This document shows, in pieces, positions 12,465-23,900 of a stretch of DNA of 64,000 nt. Numbering within the stretch: the first letter of the stretch is position 1; each line of letters opens with the position of its first letter. The stretch comes from Xylogone sp. PMI_703 (taxonomy: Eukaryota; Ascomycota; Leotiomycetes). Under the pieces are notes generated by a model, which saw only the letters and a list, made by a program, of their open reading frames with translations, ran no database searches and had not been told where the DNA came from. Location: NCBI GenBank assembly GCA_021399445.1, contig JAJTUQ010000004.1, forward strand, positions 4,464,001 to 4,528,000, given 5' to 3'. The translations under genes and the position numbers were made by a program.

Positions 12465-14245
12465 TCAAAGGCCAGTTGAAACGGGACAGGTTTCGCTTTC
12501 AGCGTGAACCTAGTCACCATCTGTATATGTAACATTCTTTCAAGAATCAGACGATTCTCCACTATAGAAAATAGAGTCTATTTAATCAAAACACTCAAAT
12601 TGCTAGTGCAAGGTGACAAAATTGTGCTTAGGTCTCGTTAGAATAAGCACTGAATACGCCCCTGCTAGCCTCGCCGAACACAGCGAATATGGGCGACACT
12701 CGGCTCACTCGGCTAGCGCTTATAAAATCGCCTAACCTGCCGACTTATGCCTACGTAAGGTAAGCACGCTGTAGTTACGTTCCGCTTCAATAGTGCAACA
12801 ATACTCCGTATTGCCACCAATATCAAGCTTGAATTTCATACAAGGGCAACTTTTTTTCCCCTATAGAGTAGTCAATATCTTGTATAGGTATGGTTACACA
12901 CGCTACCATCAATCTTTACTATTGTTGTACAGCGGCATCGCCGACTGTAACTACGAGAGTCTCAGTCCTGTTCATTTTAGGAGATGGAGTTGTAGTTAGT
13001 TTATATCATTTGAGTTCCTTGCATAAGTCACAGAATCACATGCTAATAATATTTAGGCTACAATGACCTCACTTTAACGTTTGGAATATTTCAAAATCAC
13101 AGTGGCCTCTCCTTGACTTTATAAGTTTTGGTTAGTATTGCTTCCTAAGTCTTCTCAGGGCGACAAGCTTCGCATTGCAAGCTGTACAGATGCAGGATTG
13201 GATGTCAATATTGAGGAATTGAGATACCTTTTTGAAACATATAAATTATGGAAATCTAAAAATCTAGAACAATGGGTATGAAATTAAATGGAGAAATCAT
13301 GCGCTAAAAGATCTATTTATAATTGCACAAGTTCTTCCTAAGACGCATGGACAGCACATCATTGCCAGAGCGAGGATGAATAGTCTAATGACATACTGGC
13401 CGTTATTAATCTTTAAATACGAATGTGAGTGCAACGACATCAGCAGTCTTTTAAGGCTTACATTCCGCACACCTTAAGGAGTGAGGACATCAATCCAAAC
13501 ATTTACAGCCAATATTATGTAAGTAGAAATGATGGAGCGGACGCACCATACTCGCAACTTTAGCACTAGTAAATAGGTGTAATCGAACAATAGGTTAACA
13601 TGGCGCCGCCACGGGCGGACACGTCAAAGTATCCCTAATGCAGCAGCATAGGCTGACTGACGTTTTCGACATTAACAGTGATGCGATGGGAGTTTGCCCA
13701 GGGTCGAAGGCCCCGTTTCACACACTGCTGTATGCCAAGTGGCTGGTATTTTAAGAATATAGGATATATTGCGGCATTATGAACATAAGCGTAACTCTTT
13801 ATCTAATTAGACGTGCAGGCAGTAAGCGCTCTCCCGCAGGGAGTTGTACTCCACCATATCAAACCTGCCCTCTCACGAAATGCTTGATCTGCTACTTCGG
13901 GGTAGGCGGTAAGATATCCTGAGCGACTAGATGATGAAATCGTCGATCAACATTAGACTCCGCAGAGTCTGAGTGGTAGGCGCCGAAGTTGAGGTAGTTC
14001 GCCGAAGAGGAAGGAGGCAACTCGGATGAGACATTGGTGCCAAGGGATCGGAAGAGGCAGAACGTTTGTAAGCATGGAGAGAGGTGAACAATCTACTTTT
14101 ACTTACTCACCAGTGACACATGTATATGATGAAATCAAACGTTATTATTCTCTTATAAAAGCACTGTGCGGCATGAAACCGCATAGCTACCGTTTCTGAC
14201 AAGAAATTCTGTTTTCGAGAGCATACGATATAGTGTGTAAGCAAG
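12465..14245. other. intergenic region
   Basis: About 1.8 kb with no recognisable gene. It contains a spaced inverted repeat, GCTAGCC at 12664-12670 and GGCTAGC at 12711-12717, of unknown role. The right end should contain the promoter of the KduD-like SDR, which starts at 14246. Confidence 0.5.
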
Positions 14246-15174
14246 ATGGTCGATATATTCCGCCTTGATGGTAAAACGGCAGTGGTGACGGGAGGAGCGC
14301 GTGGCATCGGACAGGCAATGTCTCTGGCTCTTGCAGAAGCCGGCGCAGATGTCGTTCTCGTTCTAGTTAGACTGTCATTTCCGCACTGGCCGTTCATAAA
14401 CTGATGGTGTTCTAGCGTAGCCAATCCCAAACGGAAACACGGTCAAGGATAGAAGCACTGGGCCGTAGTTGCTATGTTTATGAATGCGATCTTGGCAACC
14501 CGGAACAAGTAGGCGCCCTTATCCCAAAGATAGGGGAAGAGCACAAGTTCGACATATTGGTGAATTGTGCTGGGGTCCAGAAGCGTTATGTCGCTGAGAA
14601 CTTCCCTCAGAAAGATTATGAAGAACTCATGAATATCAATCTGTCTTCTACCTTCGCATTATGTCGAGATACTGGAAAATATTGGCTCGAAAATAATATT
14701 CAGGGGTCCATCATCAACGTTGCCAGCATTGCTGGCTTCCAAGGAGGCATGAATATAGCTGGCTATGCAATCAGTAAAGGAGGTGTGATCCAGTTGACCC
14801 GAGCGCTGAGCAATGAGTGGGCGAGTCGCGGAATCAGAGTCAATGCAATTGCTCCTGGGTAAGCTATGCTCTAGTGCGGTACGCAGCTATGGTACTAAAT
14901 GTGATCTTCAATACATACAGATACGTTGCCACTGAGATGAACCGTGATACCAGAACTGCAGCAGATCAAACAGCTTTCAAGTCAATTTCTCAGAGAATTC
15001 CTGTTGGACGATGGGGCACACCAGACGATTTCAAGGGTCCTGTTATCTTTTTGGCAAGCAAAGCCAACTCGTTTGTAACCGGAGAAGTCCTTGTTGTAAG
15101 TAATTTCCATGATGCTCAAAGGGCATTTATTAACTCTGTACTCCCAGGTCGATGGCGGATGGATGGCTAGATAG
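14246..15174 (+). CDS. KduD-like SDR (2-deoxy-D-gluconate 3-dehydrogenase type)
   Basis: SDR with exons 14246-14365, 14416-14858, 14921-15095 and 15148-15174, giving 254 residues. Rossmann motif TGGARGIG is followed by NCAGVQKR, the serine in [16 protein letters not shown] as YxxxK, and [32 protein letters not shown] and the ending VDGGWMAR follow. The long identities to bacterial KduD make a role in sugar-acid or uronate catabolism likely: oxidation of a 2-deoxy-3-hydroxy-aldonate or the related 5-keto-4-deoxyuronate step in the cytosol. It sits between two secreted solute-binding-like genes, suggesting a shared carbohydrate-related function. Exact substrate is unproven. Confidence 0.88.
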
Positions 15175-16162
15175 AATTGCAATAGACCTTTAACTTTAGT
15201 CATGAGCGGTATATATAGAAATCAATAGACTTAAAATTATACCTTGCTTAAAATGGTATCAAATATATAACAAGTATCACCTATTCCAAGGGGAAACGTT
15301 ATATTTCTTCTTTCCTGCGTTTCACCCAAGATTAACTGTCAAATATGTCGTTCACTTACGTCTAATAGAATGGCCCTACATAAGCCAAATCCATGGGAGA
15401 TTATGTATTTTGGAATAGCTAACAACACTCTTTCAATTCCGTAGGAGTGGTAATATCTTCTCCTTAGACCTTGATCCTGACCCTTCTTACAAAGCCGCTA
15501 GCCTCACATATTTTGCGAAGAGTAGCGGAAGAACGGGATCTCGGCGCTCGGTGCTCGGTGGTAGCAGGGAATGACTATTTCCGACGGGAGCCTGTAAGTG
15601 TTTAATTCAACCACAGCTGATGGCACGCAAATAAGACTAAGTCCGTTATAACCTTTACTAATTATAAGCTTTAGCAAGAGTGAGACGTTTTGGAATCAGA
15701 GCCGCTGGGATTGTAACTGGTAGGCTTCACAACACTAGCGCAGTGCTTAATTAACCATCGGATAATTACTAAATTCTGCGAGCCTGGTAGTTCTTAGCCT
15801 GGGGTCAACGCCTTATACGCACTGTAAGCAGTAAAATTAGACCCAGCCCAAGCATGGGAGAATCCTCACTCGGTGGCGGAAGATCTTCATCAGCATTCTT
15901 GGTCAGCTTTGACCGCCCAGTATAATAACGCCAGGTCAAGTTCGGAATGACTTCCGCCGTCTTTGTCCACGAAGATGGCAATAAGCATGATTCTCGATGA
16001 CATATCTAACACTGTAGCATGTACTTCGGTCTTGGATCATGGGCAGATAAATAGCTGCTGGAATGACTGAAAAGCATCCGCAGGAACTGCAAGCCACCGT
16101 GTTCTAATTTCTCTTATAAACAGACAACTTACCAAGGAAGGCAGTTCACTTTACTTTGCAAT
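15175..16162. other. intergenic region
   Basis: Nearly 1 kb without open frames of note. It holds the 3' end of the SDR and the promoter of the second solute-binding-like gene. No repeat or RNA gene was recognised. Confidence 0.5.
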
Positions 16163-17359
16163 ATGAGGGTTCCAGCACTGTGTTCGCTTTTTGGCGTCGC
16201 GGCCCTTGCTAGGTCGATCAGCTCGTTCCCTGGAGCTAATCCATCTATTGATACTCGTACGCTTGATGAAATTTACGAAGCAGCTCAGAAAGAGTCAGGA
16301 GAACTTGTTGTTATGTTTGGCGGAGATTGTAAGTTGTACCACACGTTACATGTGGATCTGTTGAGCTAAGTACCTTCCAGCTCCTGATCAGGGTCAGAGC
16401 ACCATCGACGCTTGGAACGCTCGATTCCCTAAAGTCAAACTGAACCTAACGGTTGAGCTCTCTAAATACATTGACAGCCGTATCGATCGTCAATTCCAAA
16501 AGACTGGTACAGATGGAGCCGACATCGCGGTCTTACAACAGCTGAATGACTTTGACCGTTGGACGAGATGGGGTCGGCTTCTGCCATATAAGCCAGCTGC
16601 CTGGAATAATATCTATCCTGACGTCAAGGACCCCAACGGTGCCTTCGTCTCCATCCTATTTTGTGAGTACTTGACTGATGGATGCATAACGGCACAAGCG
16701 TAACTGATCGGTTTCCAGATCAATTCGGCCAGTTCGTATATAATAAAGATCGTGTGAAGGAGTCAGAACTACCCTCAAGCTACGAGGACCTTCTGAACCC
16801 TTGTTGGAAGGATAAGCTCATCATCGCATACCCGAACGACGATGATGCTCTGAACTACTTGTTCACGTTAATCATCAACCGGTACGGATGGGAATGGTTT
16901 GAGGAACTTGTCAGTAGACAGAATGTGCGCTGGATCAGAGGCACTGGAGTCGCACTGGAGTACCTCACCAAAGGCAACACGAGTGCTGTCCTCAGTATTA
17001 CTACCAACATAGTTGATCAGACAAACTTGGGCAGCAAAATTCCCACGGATACACGACTAGCCTGGCCCCAAGCTGCAGCTATCTTAAGAACTACACCTCG
17101 TCCGGAGAGCGCGAAACTGTTTATGAGCTGGATCATAAGTGACGACTTCCAGCAATCGCTTGCGAACAGTTCGGTCTTCTATACTACCCGTATGGATATC
17201 AAGGATAGCAAGGGAGACATTTGGCGCACTGCAACAGCTCCGCCAACAGAATACTCGAAATGGATTGTTAACCGCGAGGTAGTGGAGTGGTGGAGATTTC
17301 AGTATGAGTCAAACCTCGGACCACCTCAAGGTGTTGACCCCATTTTCATTGGCCCGTAG
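16163..17359 (+). CDS. secreted solute-binding-like protein, copy 2
   Basis: 362 residues. Exons are 16163-16328, 16381-16662 and 16719-17359, totalling 363 codons. The N-terminal signal peptide (ALCSLFGVAALARSIS) is followed by TRTLDEIYEAAQKESGEL and VMFGGD. Next come STIDAWNARFPKVKLNLTV, IAYPNDDDALNYLFTLII, TTPRPESAKLFMSWI and the ending LGPPQGVDP. It is a paralogue of the protein at 11244: the two introns interrupt the same codons in the same phase, so they arose by gene duplication. It belongs to the extracellular solute-binding superfamily and is probably secreted or wall-associated. The TTPRPESAKLF segment resembles the C-terminal lobe of bacterial iron and sugar-acid binding proteins. 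No cognate importer lies nearby. Confidence 0.87.
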
Positions 17360-17935
17360 TTTGTTTCCTCAGTGTATGAGAATCTTGGTATGAGCCGGCG
17401 ATGTCTGTCACCTTATTGTCTATGGTGATATGGGCATCTGTATACATATTGATTCACGTCGCGTTTGTGGCTAGTATGCATCTTTACAACGCATATTTCC
17501 ACTAGACATAAGCTATATGCCTTCCTAGCTTTCTTTAATGTGTTATTGATCACTATTAATAATATATTACTTTATATTACTGTTTTCATATTTAGTATGA
17601 CTCCATCCAAGGCGCACTAATGCTAGGGGCCGTGAAGACATTCGACGAGCTTTAGATTTAGGATACCTTGTGAACTCACTTGTGACAATGGTGTCTTTTA
17701 GACACAATCATTTTCCGACTATACTAATTTTCTAGTGGCATCTTAGTGTTACTCAAGAGTCATAACTATTTGTCTCATATTCTGTAATCGTCACCCCGGC
17801 TGTTAAGCCTCGTATCTTTGACTTTAACTGGCAGTCTCCCCATCTCGTAAACTGACCGAGCTGACCCCCCTGTACTACTTTTAGGAAGTAAATATCATTA
17901 CCGTTCACATACTCCGGTTATATTCTTTCTATATC
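17360..17935. other. intergenic region
   Basis: AT-rich spacer with no recognisable gene, between the second solute-binding-like gene and the kinase-like gene. Short A/T runs near 17540-17590 could serve as polyadenylation sequence. Confidence 0.45.
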
Positions 17936-18780
17936 ATGGGCTCCACCGAATCAGCAGAGCTCACCAGCTTGGTCAAGTCGGGGGGTAAACCCCCGGTTAT
18001 ACGTCTTGGCAAGACTTGCAAATAATTGAAGCATTTGACCCGGGTGTAGAAACACCTAAATACGCCACATTCTACCATATTACCCAAGACGAAGAGGTTT
18101 ACTTTGGTCAATCTTCCAAAAATAAAAGAGACATAACATTTGCCGAGTATAGTGCAGCACTGGAATATATTAGGGATGATAAAATTTTCCCAGCGGTCCC
18201 GAAAGATATTCAACTAACGATTGCATCCGAGAACTTGGATATGTCTTCAGTATTTATCAAGAGACCAGGATTAGTAGTGTACGAGATTTTTAAAGGCTCA
18301 GATTTTATTCCAAAGGAGGTCTTGAATGAGACGCTTATTATGGAGCAAATCTCTAAGTCCCCTCATCCAAACATTGTCAACTACTACGGTTGTCGGGTTA
18401 AGCGCGGTCGAATTACAGCAATTCTTTTAGAGCAGCTCGATGAAACTTTAGCTCAGTATGTGTCTACGGCTGACTTTCGACACCTTGACAAAACGAAGTT
18501 CATGATAGCACTTGAATCGGCTTTGGATCATCTACATTCGCTTGGATTAGCTCATAATGATATCAGTCCGCATAATATCATGGTCAAAGACAGGATGCCA
18601 ATAATAATTGATTTTGGATCATGCCAGCCTTTTGGGAATCATCTACAGTCACTCGGCTCTGAAGGATGGTATGAAGAGCCGTTTCACACTTCCGAAAGGA
18701 AGCACGATACGTATTCTCTAGGAAAAGTACGGGAATGGCTTCAGAATCAGGAGCAAGTATTGGGAATAGGGATAGAATAA
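17936..18780 (+). CDS. small protein-kinase-fold protein
   Basis: A kinase-like protein of about 265 residues. The large exon carries ETLIMEQISKSPHPNIVNYYG (alphaC to beta4), LLEQLDETLAQY, the catalytic loop HNDISPHN (HxD with the downstream Asn), IDFGSC (DFG) and WYEEPFHTSERKHDTYSLGK. This matches a family of short fungal kinase-like proteins. The N-terminus is uncertain. The ATG at 17936 gives MGSTESAELTSLVKSG, but that frame ends at a stop at 18023-18025. Continuity needs either a 47-bp intron (17985-18031, in phase) or repair of a one-base loss near 18015. Both are compatible with the sequence. The substrate is unknown. Confidence 0.75.
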
Positions 18781-19364
18781 GATTCCAAATTTGGGCCTAG
18801 AAGTAAGGGGATAGACTACCGAGGGCGAATTGTGGGGGAGGGAATGGGCTGAGCGACTAGATAGGTGTGTGTGAATATCAAATCGGCCAACGGGTATGGG
18901 ATACAAGTGGCAGGCATTATCTGACTTTCTAAAATACTACTTTGTTACATTAATGGTTTAGTTGACTTTCTACACCGATTTATGGGCCAATCAACTTTAC
19001 TAGTTTTACCCCTTGTATATGCTTAGTCTCTAATTAATCATCATTTGATACGCTACTATAGCTGTGGAATAAACGGTCATGGTGAAATACTTCACTGCGT
19101 GATGGTTAGCTTTGAATTGTGACTGCAATGATATAAATTAAACAATCAGTAAGCAAAGGTTAATGAGACTCGTTGCTTGTAATAGGAATCCGATATAATT
19201 ATAATAAATACTGCGATATTCTCTAAGTGTACATGATTATGCTCACTGGCTGTCTTAAACTAATGCCGAAGTATAAACTGAGAGGTGATGATGTTGGTTA
19301 TAAATATAACGCGCTTGAAATAAAAGTGTTACCTCTTGCTAAACCAATAACTACCTCCGAACCT
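18781..19364. other. convergent intergenic region
   Basis: Between the kinase-like gene (+) and the agmatine-deiminase-like gene (-); both 3' ends lie here. No gene or structural RNA was recognised. Confidence 0.45.
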
Positions 19365-20663
19365 CTAGTTAACTTCAATATCAATCACTGGCTGTGTGGC
19401 ACAATGAAGCACGCCGCCAGTTAGTGGCAATGCTCTTACTGAAACCCCTCTAACCACGCGATCAGGGCAGACTCTCTGCATTGTGGCCATTACTTCCTGG
19501 TCTCGTAACTTATCTCCAAACAACGGGACTATCAGTCCACCATTGACAAAGTAAAAATTAACATAGTTTGTTGCTGGATCCTCGTATGGAGCGTGAGGGT
19601 CCAATAATAAGCATTCGGGATCTGGCTCATCAATCGTATGTATCTCAAAATGACGCCCCTTGGCATCAGTCTCACGCTTTAATATGTCGGATATCTCCTC
19701 GTAAATTTCTTTCCATGGTTGAGGCGCGCTAGGATGTGGTCGTGATAGAACCACAACACCAGGGCGTATGATGCTGAGCTCAGCATCAATATGGACGTCA
19801 GTAACGTCGAGATCTTTTCGACCAGGGAACCAGATAATCTTCTTGACGCCTAATAGACGCCTTAATTCATCTTCTACTTCAGTGCATGATAAGCCGGGAT
19901 TCCGGTTCTCATTCAGGATACTACTCTCCGTTGCTAGAAGAGTGCCTTCACCGTCGACGACCAAGGCACCCCCTTCTAAGCATATCTTTGATTGCACTTC
20001 AATCACGGGTGACGGCAGAGTATCTCCTGAAATGACACGCTGCGCAAAGGCCGCATTATCTTCTAGTTCTTCCGTCATCATGACCGGCCAATGAACTCCG
20101 TCTGATGCATATTCAGGGTTATTGATAGAGTCTTTTTTGCCCCATTCGTTGAACTTAAAATTAATTGCAAAACGCTGGTGGCGAGAGCCCTCATCAACAG
20201 CCTGTACGTAAACAGGGCCTGTGTCGCGTACCCATAGATGATTTGTGGGTATCGGGATCAATGTAATACCAAGCTGCTTCTCTGTCACCTTGTCAATCAT
20301 GGACTGCGCTATAGGCGTATCTTCAGGCCTCGCATAGACTCGGACAGGCTCGAAATCAGATACGGCGGCGGCTAGCCGTACAATCTCATCACAAGCATCA
20401 TCGTAGTAAGCTGGAGCAATTGACACCTTGGACGGGAATCCAAGAATAGTAGCAGAGTGGCGAGCGGTGTCTGCAGGATATATGTATCGTTTTGCGGATA
20501 TTGCCGGTGTGGGGGGCTCCATAGAGACTAAGGTACTGAGAAAATAACGCTTGAAATCTATGAGGTTTGCCGAAATAGATGAATGTGAGATATAACTACT
20601 AGAAGCTAATGCAAATCCTCTGCGCCAGGCATGTCTACTTCCAGCAAATGTTGTACGTAGCAT
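19365..20663 (-). CDS. agmatine deiminase / peptidylarginine-deiminase family protein
   Basis: Single-exon gene of 432 residues in the PAD_porph family (PF04371), guanidino-group-modifying enzymes that convert agmatine or arginine-type substrates to citrulline-type products plus ammonia. Catalytic landmarks are visible: WVRDTGP (Asp), LEGGALVVDG (Glu), DVTDVHID (His) and the nucleophile in GGVLHCATQP. The first 47 residues precede the conserved enzyme. They are rich in Arg, Ser and hydrophobic residues with few acids, resembling a mitochondrial presequence, and a second Met at residue 48 (SMEPPTPA) gives a family-length form of 385 residues. Dual localisation through alternative starts is possible. 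It lies tail to tail with the kinase-like gene. Confidence 0.9.
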   Translation of the reverse strand: MLRTTFAGSRHAWRRGFALASSSYISHSSISANLIDFKRYFLSTLVSMEPPTPAISAKRYIYPADTARHSATILGFPSKVSIAPAYYDDACDEIVRLAAAVSDFEPVRVYARPEDTPIAQSMIDKVTEKQLGITLIPIPTNHLWVRDTGPVYVQAVDEGSRHQRFAINFKFNEWGKKDSINNPEYASDGVHWPVMMTEELEDNAAFAQRVISGDTLPSPVIEVQSKICLEGGALVVDGEGTLLATESSILNENRNPGLSCTEVEDELRRLLGVKKIIWFPGRKDLDVTDVHIDAELSIIRPGVVVLSRPHPSAPQPWKEIYEEISDILKRETDAKGRHFEIHTIDEPDPECLLLDPHAPYEDPATNYVNFYFVNGGLIVPLFGDKLRDQEVMATMQRVCPDRVVRGVSVRALPLTGGVLHCATQPVIDIEVN

Positions 20664-20947
20664 CCTCAGTATCTGTCATAAAGCGTTGTCGTGTTTATGG
20701 GCTGAGAAATTCCGCGTACTAATTCTGTGTGAATTACGTGTACGGAATAGTTGATGTTCCAAGCGAACATTTGGTCACAAAACACCTAACTAGGCTCCTT
20801 AACTGGTTCTCCATATATTGGAAATAATTGGCTGTACGGATATTTAACTTATATTTGCCAAAAGGATATAGTTGCCTTCCAACTCTGCAAGATATTTCGC
20901 ATAACCAAATCCACTTTCAAAATTATTCAGGAAAAAAGCTTCCTTCC

Positions 20948-23900
20948 TCAAATCATTGGGGTCACTGTCCAGTTCTGAGCTTCAAATGCTAGACGCACGC
21001 CCATATCGGCATAGGGGTCGACGTATATTTGGAGTCCCAAGCTCTCCATTCCGAGATTGTAGACTCTGCAAATCATGTACACCTTCTCGCATCTCTGCCC
21101 TTGCAATGCCATCTGATGCATCTGAGTGGGGCAAGTTAGCTAGTCTTCACAATTGTACTCAAAGACGAAACGTAAACTCACCATCCTATATTGATTCCCA
21201 CTGAAATAGAATCGGTCATTGTAATAGCCTGTTGTTGTCTTGACCTCAATATAATACTCAGGTGTGGCTCCCGCCCAGTTATTTCCGTTTAAGTAACCTG
21301 CATGGATAAGAAACTTTGTGAGGACACCAAGTTCATCCTTGTATACAATATCGGATGTCTCACGATCAGGCCAATTGGTGAGGTTACTATACTGCGGGTG
21401 AATAGCGACTTCATTGCGGATGCTGCTGCGCCAGTTGCCGAGATCAAACGAAGGAAGTGTCATTCGCAAAAGGCACTCGAATACCTGTAGCAAATACTGT
21501 TAGGTCGTACGAGATAAGTTGATAAAGACAACTCACAAAAAGTTCACCCGCAGCACCAATTTTCCTATCGTGTGCCATCTCACCGTGTGATCGGATGCCG
21601 AATGCAGCTTCGTGATCGAAGTTTGGATGATATGGACCATAATTAGGACTTGGTAGAGTGCCATAATATGGCAAAGTTGTCCGACCAGCAATTCGGATGA
21701 CATTATCGAGTAGCTCTCTATACGCATCACTTCTGTATGGCTCATCTTGTTCAGGATACACTAGACTGGGACGTCTCTGGAGGTTATCTGAATAAACAGC
21801 GGCTCTTACGTGGACTTCGCCTACAATGCTTGAGGAGGGAGTCTCTGGTCGGGATAGCGTCACACTCGTTTCGCTTCCTTCAGAGGCTTCCGGGGATTGC
21901 TGAGATGCAGGTAGTGGAATGGCTTCCGTGACTTCATCTTCTGTTTCCGTCTCATCCGTATCTTCGATGGCGCTCCTTTCTGGGGGTTCGATACCTGGAA
22001 CCCATCCGACCCCGTCATGCTCTAAGATGTCGTCTAGTACCAAGATGCTGGAGTTGATAATGTTACTGATGAGCTCACGGGCTGATTGTGGGATTTTGAA
22101 CAGTTTTGTAAGTTCATTCGGGAGTGCCGTTCGATAGCAGACTTCCTTGTTGTGTCTGTTTCGAGGAACAAATATTCGCCACATCCCATCGTCTTCCCGA
22201 GTATGAAGGAGGCCCGCTTCCTGAGTGATTGGGCCAATAACATCTCCGTTATGTAGTGTGATAGAGTACTGAGTGACAATAGCATCTGATCTGAGAACTG
22301 TGGTTGCCAAAAGTCGATCATAGAGTGATTGAGGACCTCTAGTGACAAGTGGACTTCGATTGGAAACAACACAACTGCAACTCCTTATTAGTGTTCTGAC
22401 TTTGTGATAATGGCTTTCTGCTCTTACCGAAGGAGATAATAAGCTCGGTCTTTTAGTTCTTCAGTCAACCTCCTATCCACCACCCCATCTTCGGTGCACG
22501 TTGTTTCCTCGGTACATAAACGGGATAGGCACTTTTTATCAAGCTTTAAAGCTCGAAGAAAAGGCTCTAATTGCCGAACTTCTTCTAAAGTGAAGTCCAG
22601 AAATCCAACGTATCCCGTAAAGACTGTTGCGAGTTTTGCTCGATCAATAACAACAAAGTTACCCTGGCAGTTCTGGAAAGATATCCTGGTGGAACCGTAT
22701 CGGTCATCTCTAACGGGAAGAATATCGCAGTTTATCACAGACTCAAGGTCACTCTCTTTGGGGTCCATTTCATTGATTGCCCAAATCATTCTTTTTAAAT
22801 CAACTGAGGAAGGCTGTCTCTGAGCTAGAGAATGGAGTCCTTCCACGAGAGTACTTAAGGAAGCCGGGGATATCCTCAGACGCTCAAGAAAGAATGGTTT
22901 GAGTCCATTAGAGTATGAAGCACCAATGATTGCTTTGCCAACGATCGGTACAGGACTTGTCCAGAGGCAGTGAGAAGGTGCAAACCATAAACCATCGGAT
23001 GGGGCATAGACCAAGCATTCGGTCTGGAAAGTATTACTAAGGAGGCTTCATTAGATAATCATGAGACTTTTCCGGTTATTCACTTACATGATAGTCTCCC
23101 ACTCATTAGTGGTTAGTCGAGAGCTGGAGAGTAGTGTGTACAGCTCTTTTATTTTATCGAATATATCAGGTGGCGAGACTTGATTTGACCTGAATTTCTG
23201 GAGCATATCTATATAATCCCTCCAGTTGGCATTCTGGATACCCAAGACTCTACAAAAAAAGTCAGTCAAATTTGGGTTATTTCGGTATGAGTGAACAGTA
23301 GTCAGTGGTGTTTTGGATATAAGATTAGTAGGACCACGCCATACACAACACTGGCTGTTGAGCCAAGTCGCTGCGGTTGAAGTCTGTTGAAATGCGTTTG
23401 GATGTAATATCAAATCGTATTGATGAAAAACTTCTCTACATTCCATCAATATTATGTTATCCGTTCCGTAAGCAGATGTCGACTTACAATAGCATATCTC
23501 TGTTTCGTTCACTATAATGGTTCGAAATCAACTCATAGGTTTTGAGAATCGCACTTCTGCTCCGATCATCCCAAGATTGATTTCCTTGGTCTTTATGTTG
23601 TATCAAGATATCCAGATAAAACTGAAGATTTTCTTCGAATTTAACACCAAATCTCTCAAGAAATCTCCAGTCTTCGTGAGCACTATTTTCGGCTGCAAGT
23701 CCAGGAACATCTAGGAACTGGAAGTGTCCAGCAATTCCAAGTTCTTGAGTTTTCTTTAATAAAATCGGAAGTGGAAAGTAAGTACGGGATAGCGTTATCA
23801 GTTGGCCATCAAGACAAGTAACTTTGCTCTGGGATATTTCTTCCGCGATATGACTACCAGTAGGAATGTCTCTTCTGTAATACACCCAATACTTACCTAA

